64,000 nucleotides of DNA from Isoetes taiwanensis (lineage: Eukaryota; Streptophyta; Lycopodiopsida; Isoetales; Isoetaceae), in the NCBI GenBank assembly GCA_021234155.1, contig JAJEKV010000288.1, positions 186,001 through 250,000 of the forward strand. The letters run 5' to 3'. Under the pieces are notes generated by a model, which saw only the letters and a list, made by a program, of their open reading frames with translations, did not search any database and had not been told where the DNA came from. Both the position numbers and the translations under genes were made by a program. Positions 30,732 to 44,400 of this stretch are shown one piece after another; position 1 is the stretch's first letter, and each line of letters opens with the position of its first letter.

Positions 30732-31465
30732 GAAAGATTTGCGTCAGGCGAAAAAAATGAACGTTGAGCGCCCTGAGATTAGCGCCTGGCCCTGGGGAAA
30801 ACTTCCCAACCCTGATGGATGAGGCTTTGCTCGAAGCTGTTCTCCAGGGGTTGGGAATTACAAACATCCCTCTGGAATTCCAGGATTCTTTAGTTATCAT
30901 AGAGAATTTGATCTCCATAACAGTCGATTCTCGGTCTAGAATAGGTTTTTGTAGGTTTGGTCTCAATTCGTTCTTCTTGTGCATTCTTTGCTTCGACAGA
31001 TCTGGTTCTTTAAGGGTAGCGGCTCACAACTCTCAGCCTTTCCTGGGTCTTGGAAACAATTTTCATCGAAATCTTTTTACCATGAGCGCTCCCTTGGAAT
31101 TTGGTACTGAACCTATCTATCATTGGGCATCCTTCTTTGGCCTCCAGCCATCCCAACACATCAGGGATCTTGACGTGGTGGTCTGGAGGTACCTTGTCTC
31201 AAATTAGATTTGTTCTTGGGCCCCGTGCCAGATCCAAGGGGCTGTCAGGGTAGGGTCGCTTTAGAGTCCTTAGGTTTTCTTTTTTTCGGTTCTCAGATAC
31301 GGCCTATCACACCGGGGTTTCTTGGAAAGGGGGAAATCATCATTGGCAGTTTTTCCTTGCTTTGGAGGAAAAAAGATAGGGAAAGCTTGCGTTCTGATAA
31401 CGGTCGCCTCTTCGTCTTAATCCGTCGCTTCAGTCTAATTTGGGTCCGGTAGCAATCCGATCACC

Positions 31466-33380
31466 ATGAGAACCAAGGCTTCAACCTCAATCAATAAAAG
31501 TGACAAGGTAATAGAGGATGAAGAGTGGACACATATCTTCTGGTTGGACAGTAGAAGAGACAAGACCTGGGAAACTCTGAAAGGGATTTACACAGGTCTA
31601 GAAATTATAAAGGATCAGCAGAAAGCAGCAGCTTTCTGTATGGGAGTGAATGAAGAGGTCAGTATTCTGGCATGCAAGGAAAAGATGGCTGCAATAGACA
31701 AGGATTATTTGGAGGGGAGAGCCAATGACAGAGATTGGGTCTGGAACACCTTCGGTTTTGTGCAGGAATTGGATAACACACTGTACAAACTAATAACGGT
31801 AAAACAGGGTCATACAAAAACAGATTGTTGCAGCCTTAAGAACAGTGTATTCAGGGCATTCATGGACAAACTTTTAACAAAGGTCAAAAATCTGATCATC
31901 CAATGGGATGGGATCAGGGAAACATCCAATGCTAGTATCAGGCTGATTAAAAGATGGGAAGAAGCAGAGGACCATGTCATCGAAAGAGAGAGAAAAATCT
32001 TCAAATCAGGGCTTGCTCTAAATGAACCACTGGAAGGAGTTACCACTTCTCTTGAAGTTTACCAATTGAGAGGCAAGAAGCAGACGGCAAAAAAGTGCGA
32101 GATCAAAGATTCAAATGGCTTCTTCAACCCGGAAGAGGTAAACTCCTGTGACTGTGGGAACTGTGAGGAAGTCAAGCTCTCGGCGCTAAATATTACAAAG
32201 ACAAAAATTGGAGAGAACAAAATCAGTAATGCCATTCCTATTCTCGGCAAGAACGACAAAGCAAAAGGTTCTTCCTATCCTCTTTCTTATAAAAATGTGC
32301 TTATGAATGATGATAATTCCCCTGCTCAACCGGCTGGTTCCGGGAGTCAGAAAGTGATCAGCAAGGATTTTATTGATTTATTTGGTGTTTTGGATGATTG
32401 TGCTTCTGACACATTCTCTAAATATGCTATTCTCATCCACTTCCCGCGGAATTGTCCATCTCAGACTGAAGTAAAAAACTGGATCACTAAGGCTCAGCAT
32501 ATTCCAATCATGTCTATCCTCAAGCTTGATAGTAGCACCTTCCAAATTGTCTGTAGGGATGAGCTTGGTGTTAAGCAGATCCTGAGAAGGAAGCTCGATC
32601 CTATAAACAACGCCCCTTTTTATTTAATGAAATGGTCTCCAAACTTTATTCCGGGTATGGACGGAGAAATACAAACTACTACTTGGCTCTCATTTCCTAA
32701 TCTCCCCCCCAGCCTTTTGGACGCGATCTCATCTTATTGCCCTTTCTGAGTCATTGATGGAGGTCATTGAAGTCAACATACCTCAAACTAATTTTCCTTC
32801 GGTGTGCATTTCCAAAAAAATTAGATCTGATTGGAAAAAGAAAATCAAAATTAGGATAAAAAATGATGAATTCCTGGATTTGAATATTAGCTATTCAAAA
32901 GGGCCAGTCCAAGAGCTTAAAGTTACCCCTAATCAAACTCAGCAGAAACAGGTCTGGATGCCAAAAGCCATGAACAAGGAAGCTAAAGTGGATAACAGAA
33001 ATACAGAGACTCAGGAAAATGAGCAGGATCATAACAATTCGATCACCCCTCTAGGGATGGCAAAACATCATAATGATCCAAAGGTGGAGATCTGCGACGA
33101 TATGGTTGTCCTCATCAAAAATATTAAGCTCTCTGTTAGAGTAGACACAGGTGACCTCATTTTCACTCTTCCTAAGATTCCTGAGCCCTGTCAGCAAGAG
33201 GAGGATAACAATTCTCAGCCAAGTATTAAAGATCTTTTGGACATAGAAGACAGAGGATGGAATATGGTAGAAAAAAGGAAAGGCAGAGGTAAGAAGAAGT
33301 TCTACCTAGGCCCAAGCAGATCAAGCCCGAGAAAGCAGACCATTCAAGCCAAGGGGGCTTTGGGTAAATACAGATACTGA
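31466..33380 (+). pseudogene. LINE ORF1 (DUF4283-like), one frameshift
   Basis: Two consecutive frames, 31466-32749 and 32754-33380, are one ORF split by a single frameshift near 32748. The N-terminal half is novel-looking and helical (EEWTHIFWLDSRRDKTWETL; NSVFRAFMDKLLTKVKNLII). Residues about 300-425 are DUF4283-like: YAILIHFPRNCPSQTEVKNW, LDSSTFQIVCRDELGVKQIL, then FYLMKWSPNFIPGMDG and TTTWLSFPNLPPSLLDAI, the '.W..F......P.Wv.l..lP' pattern of plant LINE ORF1. The C-terminal part is polar and basic (VEKRKGRGKKKFYLG). It lacks a zinc knuckle. It would bind element RNA. The stop overlaps the ORF2 start as TGATG (33378-33382). Confidence 0.85.
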
Positions 33381-36300
33381 TGAATAGAGACATTAATTGC
33401 ATTACCTGGAATCTCCAGGGAATTAACAGTAACATTAAAAGGGACAGACTTAAAGTTTGCCTTTCCTCCCTTAATCCGAACATTCTTTTGCTCCAAGAGC
33501 ATAAAATTCATGACTCAGATCATGAATTAATTATCAGTAGAACTCTCCCCCCCATTTATAGTCTTTGTCAATTCCTGCTAACGATTCTTCTGCAGGAATT
33601 GCGATAGCTTGGAAGTAAAATCTCGACATTTCTGATGTTTATATGATAAATGGCAGGGATGGTAGATGGCAGATTCTTATGTGTTCATTCCTAGGGATCA
33701 AAATTGCATTAGTTAATATTTATGCATACAATAATCCCGTTGAAAGAGTTGAAGTATGGAAAAAAGTCAAGAGCAGTCTTGACAACATAGAATATGATGA
33801 ATGCATTCTTGGGGGCGACCTTAACATGGTGACCAACAGCTTCATGAAGAATAAAAACTTTAGACCCTTGGGGAAGCAAGAGAAGGAAGTATGGCTCGAC
33901 CTCACTCGCAGTCACAACTTAAACTTAGCTAGGACTAAGCCTGGCACCTTTAGCTGGACTGACAAAAGGGTTGACCCCACCCAATGCCTACATGACAGAT
34001 TTTACCTTTCAGAGAATTTATGGAATGGTAGCTGCAGAGTCAACAATCTGGAAGGCTATACTCTTTCAGATCACTATCCTCAACAGCTCAGGATAATGGC
34101 AAGCAATTCTGACAGGAAAAAAAGGAAAACCTACTTCAAGCTTAACAGTAATCTGCTTGAGCATGAGGAGTTCATTGATAGGTTGCAGGTGGTCATTGCC
34201 AGATTCCCCAAACCTACTGGAAACTCCGGCTGGATGTATTGGTGGATCCGAGTTGCTAAAGCAATCAAGGAATGGCTCAAGGACTGGGGAAAAGCAATTC
34301 ATTACAACAAGATGTCCTACCTTCAAAATTTGAGAGACAAGCCCCCCAATGCTTCGGAGGAGGAAAAGGACAACATTAGATCAGAAATTGAAAAAGAGGA
34401 AATCAGGATTGCTGAGGGTTGGAGGCTTAAGGCAAAAATAAGAGAGATAAAAAATGATGAAAGATGCAACTCTAAGTTCTTCTTTGCTAAGGCCAAAGGC
34501 AGAATGAAAAAGAATCATATTTTCGAAATTAAGGTTGGAGACAATGAAATATCGGACGAGGATCAAATCAAGTTAGCTGCAACCACCCATTTTACCAACA
34601 TCATGGGCACCAATCAGGATTGCCCCCAAGCCATCATGGACAACTTCATCAACCTCCAAGCAAAGGTAAGTATTGAAGATAATTTAAACATAGCCAAGCC
34701 TTTCTCCAATGGGGAGCTGTACAAGATAGCAACGGAAATGGAAAAAGGAAAAAGCCCAGGCCCTGATGGGCTACCTGTAGAATTCTTCACCAAAGTTTGG
34801 CCGATTTTAGGAGATTGCTTCACCAATCTTGCTAATGAGTTCAGAGAGATGAAATGCTTGGATGCAAGGATAAATACCAGTATGATTGCTCTTATTCCAA
34901 AGATCGAAATGCTCGCAAGTTTTTCGGACTATAGACCTATTTCTCTCACCAACGTCATCTACAAGATTATATCAGGTACCATTGCCAGGAGGCTGAGGAC
35001 TGCTCTTGAAAGAATTATTAGCACCTCCCAATCTGCTTATTTGAAAGACAGGTTTATCCTTGACAATGTGGTAACAGCGGCTCTCGGGCTGAGATGGGCT
35101 AAGGATTCCAACCAATACATATCCCTCATTAAGCTTGATATCACAAAAGCCTTCGATACAGTTAGCTGGAACTTCTTATTCAAATGTTGTAGTGCCCTTG
35201 GCTTCTTTGATGAGGTAATTTTACTTTTTAAAGCTATTCTGGCAAATTCTAGATCTTCTGTGCTAATTAATGGGGAATGTAGTCCCTTTTTCCCCCTGCA
35301 AAGGGGGGTTAAGCAAGGCTGCCCCTTAGCCCCTTTTCTATTTCTTATCATTATGGAGGCCCTTCATAGCAAGCTAGAAGACAAGGTCTTAACCTTTCAA
35401 ACAATGAGGAAATGGATCAAATTCTGAATGGGCATTTTGCATATGACACGTTTCTTCTAGTTTCAATGGACAACAGATCCCTCTCCAATGCTCAAACAAT
35501 TTTGGAGGAATTCGGTGTAGCCTCGGGGTGCAAAATCAATCCAACTAAATCAAAAGTGGTAACAAGAGATCAGGTAAAAGGAGAGCAAACAGCTGCTCTC
35601 ATGGGCTGTAAGTATATCCCCCCCACTAACTCTTCTAAGATTTTGGGCATTCCTCTAGCTCTAAAAGGTAGCCCCTCAGATATTTGGTCGGACATTATAG
35701 AAAAGTTCCAGAAAAAGGTAGATAGCTTGAACTCTAAATATATCTCCAAGCAAGGCAGGGCTATAATTGCCAACTTTGTCATCTCATCCTCTCACGTTTA
35801 TCAATCCTCAGTTATCCTGGCGTCCAAGAAGGTTTCAGCCAAGCTCCAGAGCATAATTGGTAGATTTATCTCTTGTGGTCAAAACAGAAGATGCTGGACC
35901 CCTGTTGCCATGGATGAATGCTGCAAATATAGAAACATTGGGGGTTAGGGGTCATCAATATTGAGAAGCAGGGGATAGCCCTTGTGGCCAAATACTTCTA
36001 TAAGGCGGCTTACAATAGAATTAAACACCCTATTGCTATTATCATCAGATACTATCTTGGCAAGTGCCTATCTTATGGATGGAGGAAACTTAATCTAAAC
36101 TTGCCCCATGCTATCTATTTCCCTTTCTCGATCCCGAACTCAATCCTGGGTTTAATTAAGAAATGGATCAGAGCCTGGAATATGGTTAAAGGTATGTTCT
36201 CCTGGAAGGAAGGGCTTTCCATGGACCAATCGATTTTCTGGAACCCTGCCCTGCTTACTAATGAGCCCTCCCTCTGTTTAGCTTGCCATTTTCCTGAACA

Positions 36301-37009
36301 GGCCAGACTCTGGAGCAGCAAGGGATTAAATTATATCAGAGATTTGTTTAACGACCGAGGAATCATCCCCTTCAGGAATTCAGTTTTAGCTGGGGAAGAC
36401 GCCAATACAGAGAGGCTTTACAATAATATATGTAATGCTCTGACTAGGGGTAGATGGTCTGATGACAACCTCAACTGGACTCACAATGGATTCGGGGAAT
36501 TCACAGTTAATTCTGCCTACAAATACTTGATGAGGAATCAAAAGATATCTATTCATACCAAATGGCAGATAGGGGAAGAAAGATGCATAAGAAACTTGAA
36601 ATTCTTGTGGTCTAGCCCTATTCCCCCTAAGGTGAAGTCCTTCGTGTGGCAGCTTTAGCACAAAGCTTTGGCAACCAACGACAAAAGACACAGGCTTCAA
36701 ATGGCAGATTCAGACGTCTGCCCCAGATGTCTGAGCTACAAGGAGGATGAGGAGCATTTGTTCAGATCCTGCACTTGGTCAGAATGGACTCTTGAACTTG
36801 CTTCCATCATTTTTGGATATGACCTGAATTCTATGGATTCAGTGGATTTCTTTATGCCTAATTACCCCAATGACTGGAGGCTTTACATTCTCATGTGGAG
36901 AATCTGGAAGGGCAGAAATAATTTCATTTTCAATTGTGAAATCACTCATCCTGAAGCAGTCATAAAGCAGATAGAATATGACATCAAATGGATCAATGCT
37001 GCTATATAA
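33380..37009 (+). pseudogene. LINE ORF2: endonuclease, reverse transcriptase, zf-RVT
   Basis: Starts at the ATG of TGATG: ITWNLQGINS and NILLLQEHKI (endonuclease N-terminus). After a frameshift and stop at about 33580-33625 it resumes with ECILGGDLNMV, GTFSWTDKRVDPTQ and LSDHYPQQL, completing the endonuclease. RT follows in 34700-35430: GKSPGPDGLPVEFFTKVWP, DYRPISLTNVIYKIIS, SAYLKDRFILDNV, LDITKAFDTVSW, RGVKQGCPLAPFLF. The catalytic box at about 35435 reads HFAYDTFL, so the first Asp of FADD is Tyr. Frameshifts occur at about 35400 and 35945, and a TAG at 36656-36658. The end holds the zf-RVT block IPPKVKSFVWQL, then CPRCLSYKEDEEHLFRSC. Target-primed reverse transcription would be its role. 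Confidence 0.92.
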
Positions 37010-37553
37010 AGCTTTGTATAAGGTTTTTTATGAATCTCACAACTTCTTTGTGGATATTACAGGTATTGTTTTTGTGCTGGTGCGTAAACTCAAATGGAAG
37101 AAGATCGATCCGGTGGTTAACCAGTAATGGCTCAAAGTATTCGGACCGCCAGACCTCTACAGCCATGAGGAGCCATGCCTGTGCAACTGTTGCTGTGATC
37201 AAAATCCTGATGCAAGAAGAGGCCAACTCTGTGAAGCAAAGGACAGCAAAGGCCGTTTCAATATAGCAAAGGCTGATTCCTGCCTATGCGCATTCTGCAC
37301 ACTTACAGTTATGGTCAGAGGCAGAGGAAGAAAATCCACCAATCACAATCTTAAATCTCACTTTTAGACAGTCTGATATATCTCATTGGACAACATCATC
37401 CATATCACATCTGTGCTTTAAGTTTTTATTAACTACTCTACTCTATATTCCTAATGGGGTTATACTTCCCTATAAAAAGTACCTTTTTGTAATACCATAA
37501 CTTATAATTAATATACATATACGCTTTCAATAAAAAAAAAAGATGCTCTCCTC

Positions 37554-38954
37554 TTGCCTTGAAGAACATTTTCCTAGGATGTTCATCTTGCAGACTATGA
37601 CAATTTAGGTTTATCCTTTTGGAACTAAGGGCGATATTTTCCTACTCAATTTTTTACAAGGTCATTATACTTCTGCATAGAAAAAGAACACGTAATTAGT
37701 TAAACTTGCCATGAGCCCAATATAATACATTATTCTTGGAGTTCAACAAATATGTAATTGGTCAAATGTCTACGTCGTAACCCCAAAATACAGTATTGTT
37801 AAATCTGAACATAATTGGGGATGAATCCAGAAGAGACAACAATTTTAGCAAATTTGCAAAGAAGGACAATATTTGCAGTGGCATTCTTAATTAAATGCCC
37901 AAATTTATTGATAATTCCTCTCGATCAACATATCTTACTCCCAACCTTTGCGTGAATACCCTCCCACAATACAAAGGTGATTGTGCAAACTTTATCAGGG
38001 AACATTTTTAGTGCAAAGAATAGGTATTTTCCAGATTGAAGAAATAATAAGAATGGATTTACTGGTATGCAAGCAATTGTCCAAAATTATTAGCTATATA
38101 TAGTAAGCCATGGAGGACACACATTGAAGATGTGCTTTACTTTAGTTTCAATAAGAGGAATATATTGCTTACATTATTGCTTTACATTAACAACTAGATT
38201 GCATGTATTACGTGTACCTGATGGTTATCACGGTAACCTTTTGCTCAGAGATATTCTTTGGTTTAACAGGTTCTGATCGGATGGCTAGTAGCATTTAGAT
38301 CCTGATAATCTTTGACAAAAAGACTTAATGGCATAGATTGTATATATAGCTTATACATCACAATGCTTCTCTGACTAAGAATGCTTGAACACCCAGTACT
38401 TTATGATATTCGTCTTGGATTAACATGGACTTTTAACTTATGCGCAGCAACGCCGGGTACATATTCATGCCTTTCCAAGTTTTCGTCTCCAGAGGCAAAT
38501 TTAACTGCTCCCAACATTCCTTAAAAAGCATTGTTTTCTCTACTGAAATCCATAAACGCAAAGTTAATATATTGATGATATTGTCATTAGACAATTTTAG
38601 CAATAAAAAAAATTACAAAAGCAAATAATGTCCATTCTTGCCAATATCGACATGCGATGTTGTCGAAGTTGGACATATGGACGTTAAAGGTCGAGTAAAA
38701 ACACATGCCAGGACATTAACCCGGCAACACCGGGCACATGTTTACTAGTAACAATTGAAATTTGATATGATTCTGCATTGTTATATCATACCTGAAGCTT
38801 CAGAAAATACCTAAATAATCATGAAGAGTAAAGCATAACATCCCATGGAATGCAAAGTCGTGGAGTTCTAGAAATGTCATACATACGCACTCCCTTCCAT
38901 AAAACCTCAAGTTCTTCTACCAGAGGTTCTAGGTAGACATCCATATTTGAAACT
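37554..38954. other. AT-rich region containing a Helitron 3' end
   Basis: No protein-coding signal. On the plus strand, CCCGGCAACACCGGGC at about 38720-38735 forms a hairpin followed by ACATGTTTACTAG (CTAG 38745-38748) and then T, the standard Helitron 3' terminus (hairpin, CTRR, T target). The 5' TC end was not located. A similar hairpin-like GCGCAGCAACGCCGGGTAC is at about 38442-38460. Confidence 0.6.
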
Positions 38955-39515
38955 TTATATTTTCCTGCAATATTCTATTTTATGTTTAATATGAAGTATA
39001 TATAAAATTATATCCACATGTATACTTGGAATAATCAAAGTCAATATGATGTAGCCAGGTTTTCTCGCCAACCACGATGGGATATTATAATTGATAACAG
39101 CCACAGGCCACACACTATATGATGATGACCTAGAACCCCATGGACAAACACCATCAACTCCTAGTCCAAGCCTAATATTGCGAGATTCCAATGCAAATAT
39201 GGGCCACTTCTCTTCAATCTGTTTCCACAAGGCTCTATCTGCAGGGGTTCTCATTTTTCCATCAGTGCTACGATGACGTGCATGATAATCCATGAGTTCT
39301 ACAAGTGATGATGATCGAAACATACGATGAAGGCGAGGGATTATAGGCATGTGACGTAATACCTTTCTTGCCACCTTTATTTTTCTACCTTCTTCAAATC
39401 ATGCTTCCTTGAATTTTGGACACGATTTCTCATTTGCATAGTCTTTGCGAAATAATACGCAATCATTAATGCATGCATGCACAATGTTATACTTCAATCC
39501 GAAAGAACGTAATCG
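38955..39515 (-). pseudogene. CACTA TNP2 transposase relic, part downstream of nested insertion
   Basis: Minus strand from about 39515: LRSFGLKYNIVHACINDCVL, FRKDYANEKSCPKF (the GL.Y..IHACPNDC block), then RKVLRHMPIIPRLHRMFRSS, DYHARHRSTDGKMRTPAD, NIRLGLGVDGVCPWG, SSSYSVWPVAVINYNIPSWL and LTLIIPS. These are the consecutive central blocks of plant CACTA TNP2 proteins. One stop lies at about 39400. The sequence loses similarity at about 39030. The upstream coding part continues, in the right order, at 48943 beyond the 9.4-kb insertion. This relic is complementary to, and separate from, the one at 9.4-11.1 kb. Confidence 0.92.
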
Positions 39516-40069
39516 CATCGATCCGAGCCCTCGGATCGCCATTCTGGGGAGGGACGAGCCATTATATAAGGCTCTTTCCCCTTCAGGACCGGTTATCGGC
39601 GTCTTCTCACAGCAGCTTCCTTCCTTCTCGTAGCTTCTCTCCCTTTCCAATCCTTCTTGCCCTTTTGCTGATCCAATCCCTTTCCTGCGACTAACGATAA
39701 TTTCTTACTAAACTTTTCCATACGTTTGTAGCAAGCATCTGCTCAATTCCTCTTCTTCTTTTGTGATTTCCATTGCTGTCTTCTAGGAGCTCATACTCAT
39801 CTACATCAGATTGGTACATGCATGCTTTTCTATATGCATTTTGGAAGTATCACAGCACGAGCATATCTGCAAATTTTTCCTTGATTATAAGTATTACACC
39901 GTGATGGGCTTCCATGTCTTTGTCTGTAAAGCAAATTGTGCAGAGTTTCTTATGGTGCTTTCTTTTGGTTGTTTGGGACTGCAATCTTTTGGGCGGTATA
40001 AATCATTGCTTAAAGCCGCATTCATGCATGGTTTTTTCTTGTTTTCACATTTTATTAAGTTACAGGAAT

Positions 40070-40345
40070 GAACGCAGGAGCATCGGGTAACTATGTTGTT
40101 GGATTCATACATGTCTCTTTTCTTCCCAGCGCAAACTACAGGAGCATCGGGTATCTCTGTTGTTGGATTTCGATTCATGCATTATTCGATGGGGTAATGC
40201 TATTGTTGGATTCGTGCATGCTTTCCTGCATGCTTTTTTGTTCTAACTTCTTATTACATGAGGCGACTGCAGAAGCATCCAGTAACTCTGTTGTGAGATT
40301 TCGATTCCTACTGTATTCTGTTATTGGATTTATGTTACACATTGT
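40070..40345 (+). repeat. Degenerate tandem repeat
   Basis: The block 'agcatcgggtaactatgttg' plus 'ttggattc' near 40080 recurs at about 40143 and, more diverged, at about 40275 ('agcatccagtaactctgttg'). Spacing is irregular (about 63 and 130 bp). It lies in the leader part of the composite insertion. Confidence 0.6.
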
Positions 40346-41464
40346 CATCCAGCAGTTCATCATTGCATCATGGTTTCATCATTGCGGCAGTTCAATGCTC
40401 TCAGTGTCACAGAAGTTTTCCTTCACCCAATTCTTTGTCTTGTGAGATCGCAGTAACCCCATCTTGCAATGAATCGAGCGAGATCTGGCTCTGTGTTCCT
40501 GAGGCAGGCCGTTGCCCATCGCTCATCTGCCTCTAATCTCTGATCTGCTTTGCTTTTTCGATGGGCTCCAAATTTGCACGATTCCGCTCTTGTCATTTTA
40601 CTCAGTCGCCTCCTGCTTGGATCTCCTTCCATGGCGTTCCAACCGGTTTTTATTTTTTGCAGATTTGCGTGGTACCAGGTTCGTTTCTGCTATTCCTTGT
40701 CTCTTATTCACACCAGACTAATCTTCTACTCTCCCCCTTGGGCTCAAGACCTTGCATGCACTCTCATCCCCTACCCTGGAATCAGAGCAGCAGATCCGCC
40801 AATCTTTTTCTATGCTTCTGTTCGCTGGGCTTCTCCGATTTTTGTTTTTGCAGGGGGGCATTTTCTGGCGGACAGAAGGAGCGGCCGGATTCCTGGGTTC
40901 CGGCATGCAGCTCGCTGCCAGGCAGGAGCTCCTGGGCTGCAGATCCGCCATGCAACATTCGGTTGGTTTTGCTCTCCTCTCTTTCTGCACCTGCCTCATC
41001 AAAGCTGCTTCCGGTGAAAGAAAACCTCTTCTAATAGTTCTCCATGCCCTGTTTTGCTTATAACATAACCCTGTCTGCTTCTGACGTAAAGGCTTTTCCT
41101 TTTTTGTGAGCTCCAAACCTTTACACTGGTATAGGCACATTTTCCATAGGTTCCTATTTATCTTATGCCCTTGTATTCATTCTCATGGCCTTTTAATAGC
41201 CTTTGATATTTCTAATGGTTATATAGGCCCCTTTACATATACACTTGGAACAACATTAAGAGTAACATTTACATTATATTTTCCATCATTTGGGTGGACC
41301 TTCCCCATGCTCGCTCCATATCGGTATGTCATCTCCGTTGTTTAGGATATTGTTACCTGACTTGTGTATGCCATCTTAGTTATTTTGGATATTGTTGCAT
41401 GGCTTGTGTTCCACGTATTCTATATGTTGGGGGTTTTTGCTTGGGGTCGTTCACATATTTACTA

Positions 41465-44400
41465 CTAGAAAAAGTGCCCAGCGTTGCTGGGCTTTTCGTT
41501 AAGCATAAATTGAAGGCAACTGCTGGATTAGTAAAGAGTAAGGAATGTTAATGTTGGAATTTGTGCAAATGTTTCTGAGCCTGGATTATATGCAAATGTT
41601 TCTGAGCCTGGATTATGTCAAAGTGCCCATAAGCTCAGGTTCAACATTTCTAATGTCAAAAATGCATCCGTGCATTCTCTCATTTTACAATGTTTAATCA
41701 CTTCCCTTACAAACATATATGAGGGCAAGGAGTGGATTTTTGGGAGCCAACATCCAAAAAAAAAAAAAAAGTGTCAAAAGCTAAGTCCTCGAAGTGCTTT
41801 CCATTTTGGTATTTTCTAGCCCTAGACCCAAGAGGTATGCTGCACATGGGTTGTATACCACATTGTGTAAATAGGAAAGCCAAATACTGTTAAAATACAA
41901 TAGATACTCTTATCTTGCCAGTGAATAGTCCAATTGAAAGACCGGGATTTAAATTGCTCGTAAAGCTAATTAGCCTATAAAGATTATGTAAAGCACATTG
42001 GTCCGTGATTTATCGCAAAATTGTTCACGTTGCGTCAAGTATTAACAATAAGAAATTCTAGTCTTTTGTTGTTTTTAAGAGGTCTAAAATGTGATTAAGC
42101 CAAATAGTCGGGTACTTCGTAAAAGCCCATGTTCTTCATATTACAAAAGTGATTTGCATCATTGAATATAGCAAGAGATTAAACCTTGATGCGAGTTTCC
42201 AGAGTGAGAACTGAGTAAACCTTGATGCGTAGTTTCCGTGAGTCAGAATGCGAGTAATGCCTTGATATTCACCGATTTTTACAAAGCGACCAATGGCCTT
42301 CCTCAATCGATTGGCTCGACCGCAAAGCAACAAGAACGGCTCAACCGTGATAAAAAATCATAGCACAAATCAAACCATTCACTTAAGAGATGTCTCCTTA
42401 AACAAAAAGGGCACCCTATGATCGATATGCACAACTCTATTGCTTATGCTTGTAATGCACTTTGTCTCGCACAAGGCCTCTGCTATAAACACTATATTAC
42501 AAGAAGGCAATTTTAAATTAGGTAATAAGAAACTGGATAGTGTAAAGAATCGTAACTTGGATATTAAAATTTAATCGTTGTATTTTACATTGCAAAGGTT
42601 TCTATTTCATCATCTTGCCTTGAGAATGTAGGTTTGACCAAGTGAATGAACCCTCGTGGACTCAATGGATCTTGCTTCCTCTGTGCCCCTCAAACCATTG
42701 TTATCGCCTGCATTAACAAATTCCCGTTTTGACTCTTAGCAGCCCCCGTTTTGACTCTTAAGCTTCTTTGGACGGCCGCCCGATTCTTCTTTTCGTGGTG
42801 CTCGTGGAATAAGTACAAACCACGCCCTTTTGCGCACTAAGAAGTCATATAACTCATAATTAAATTCGTAGCCAGTGTATGTGAAAGAACATGACATATT
42901 GCATAGTGGGATAACGATGCCACCGCAATACGTGGCCCAAATATAAGTCGATAGGATGAGTATAATGATAGAACAAATATACAAGTTCTACCTATACTTA
43001 CTTAACACCGACATAGGAGGCACCACCAAATGGCAAACTATGACTGAAATTTAATACACATTGATGAACTAAAGGTTCTCGGATGCTTAGCGCCTAAAGC
43101 TCCAATCCCTAATTGCTAAACTTTGAAAACATGACAACCTTATGGCGGTGGATTCAAAAGACAAGAATGAAATAAAGATTCCGCGGATGCCTTCGCCTAA
43201 AGTTCCCTGGACCCCAAAATGTTGAACTTTGAATATGCAATGACGATACAAAAAACGTAAGCATACAAACTCCTTCAAACTTAAGAAGAAGGTTTTCTTA
43301 TATGAGAGTAAATATTCAAATCAATGATTGCCGTGAGAAGGTCCGCATTGCAATATTCAAATCAGCTTAGTCCTAGTCGCCATGAGCCATTTAATGATGA
43401 GCTAGAAACTTAACTAAAATGCACCTTTAATAAGAACGATAGAGGTTCCTCAAAGATGGTAAATAAAAAGAATTGCACCATCACATTAGAAAGGTGAGCA
43501 TGCAATAGAACAAAGCAAAATCCTATATAAGAAGGCAACCAAGCAAAGAAGAGTGCAAAAGCTTCACCGTACCATCATCACGTTGTCTTTCTTGCCGCAT
43601 CACACACAATAAAAAAAAAGGATAATTTCAAGTCTGCCGCAGACGTCCTATCCTTCCATATATATTTAGAATGTACAACCTTGTCAAAATGAAAATGATT
43701 CATCAAGATTTTATTTACCAAGAAGCCCCGAAAATGTCCGCCATTTTGTTTTCCTTAGATCGCCATTATCGCCAAACTTAACAGCATATCTATGACATGC
43801 ACCGTGAAGAATGTCAATTCTAAAATATGCAGACCCTTTAATAGGCATGACATCCTCGCCAGAGAGGAAACAGCTGAAGCAATTACATCGCCATGATGGT
43901 CTTCTCTTATGCCTAGGCCTAGACCACTAAATGAGCCTCCTAATGAAAATGCTATCAACGATGAGCACGATGTTGCCTCGTGATAAAATATCACCATCAT
44001 ACATTGACATCATATATAGAGCAAAATATACAAAATAAAGTAGACTTACCAAAATAGCCACTCAAAAGTGCCAATGCTTCCACTATCGAAAGTGCAAGTG
44101 TCCTTAGTCCAGCACCCAATCTATGATCAGTGTATCTTAAAGATGGTAACAGTTCATCTATTTCCCTAATATCTCCTATATTGGATACCACTACGGAAAA
44201 ATCCCCAGGAAAATTCAGCCCTAATGTGCAAAGGATCCGTAATTGCAGCCAAGATGGTGATCAATAGTGCAGATGACAGATCAGTCAATTGTATACAAGA
44301 AGACCCTTCAACATGATCAAATGTACCTTGAACAATCCATTTAATCTACAAAGCCGTGTTAAGTTCTTGAATTGAGTGCATCATCGATTGACTCTCCGAA

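Larger units (their letters stand above)
30732..37540 (+). mobile_element. Full-length plant L1-type LINE with 13-bp target duplication
   Basis: A 6.8-kb element flanked by AGATGCTCTCCTC at 30719-30731 and 37541-37553, with a short A tail (37532-37540). It has a ~730-bp 5' leader, ORF1 (31466-33380), ORF2 (33380-37009) with endonuclease, RT and zf-RVT domains, and a ~520-bp 3' UTR. Size, order and tail fit plant L1 (RIL/Cin4-like) elements. It is inactive because of several frameshifts and stops and a damaged RT catalytic box, but it is far less decayed than the GC-rich LINEs at 0-6 kb. Confidence 0.95.

Noticed and set aside
30764-31207. 147-codon frame in the LINE leader as an ORF0 gene
   Set aside because: It has no ATG at its listed beginning and no recognisable domain. 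Treated as 5' leader.
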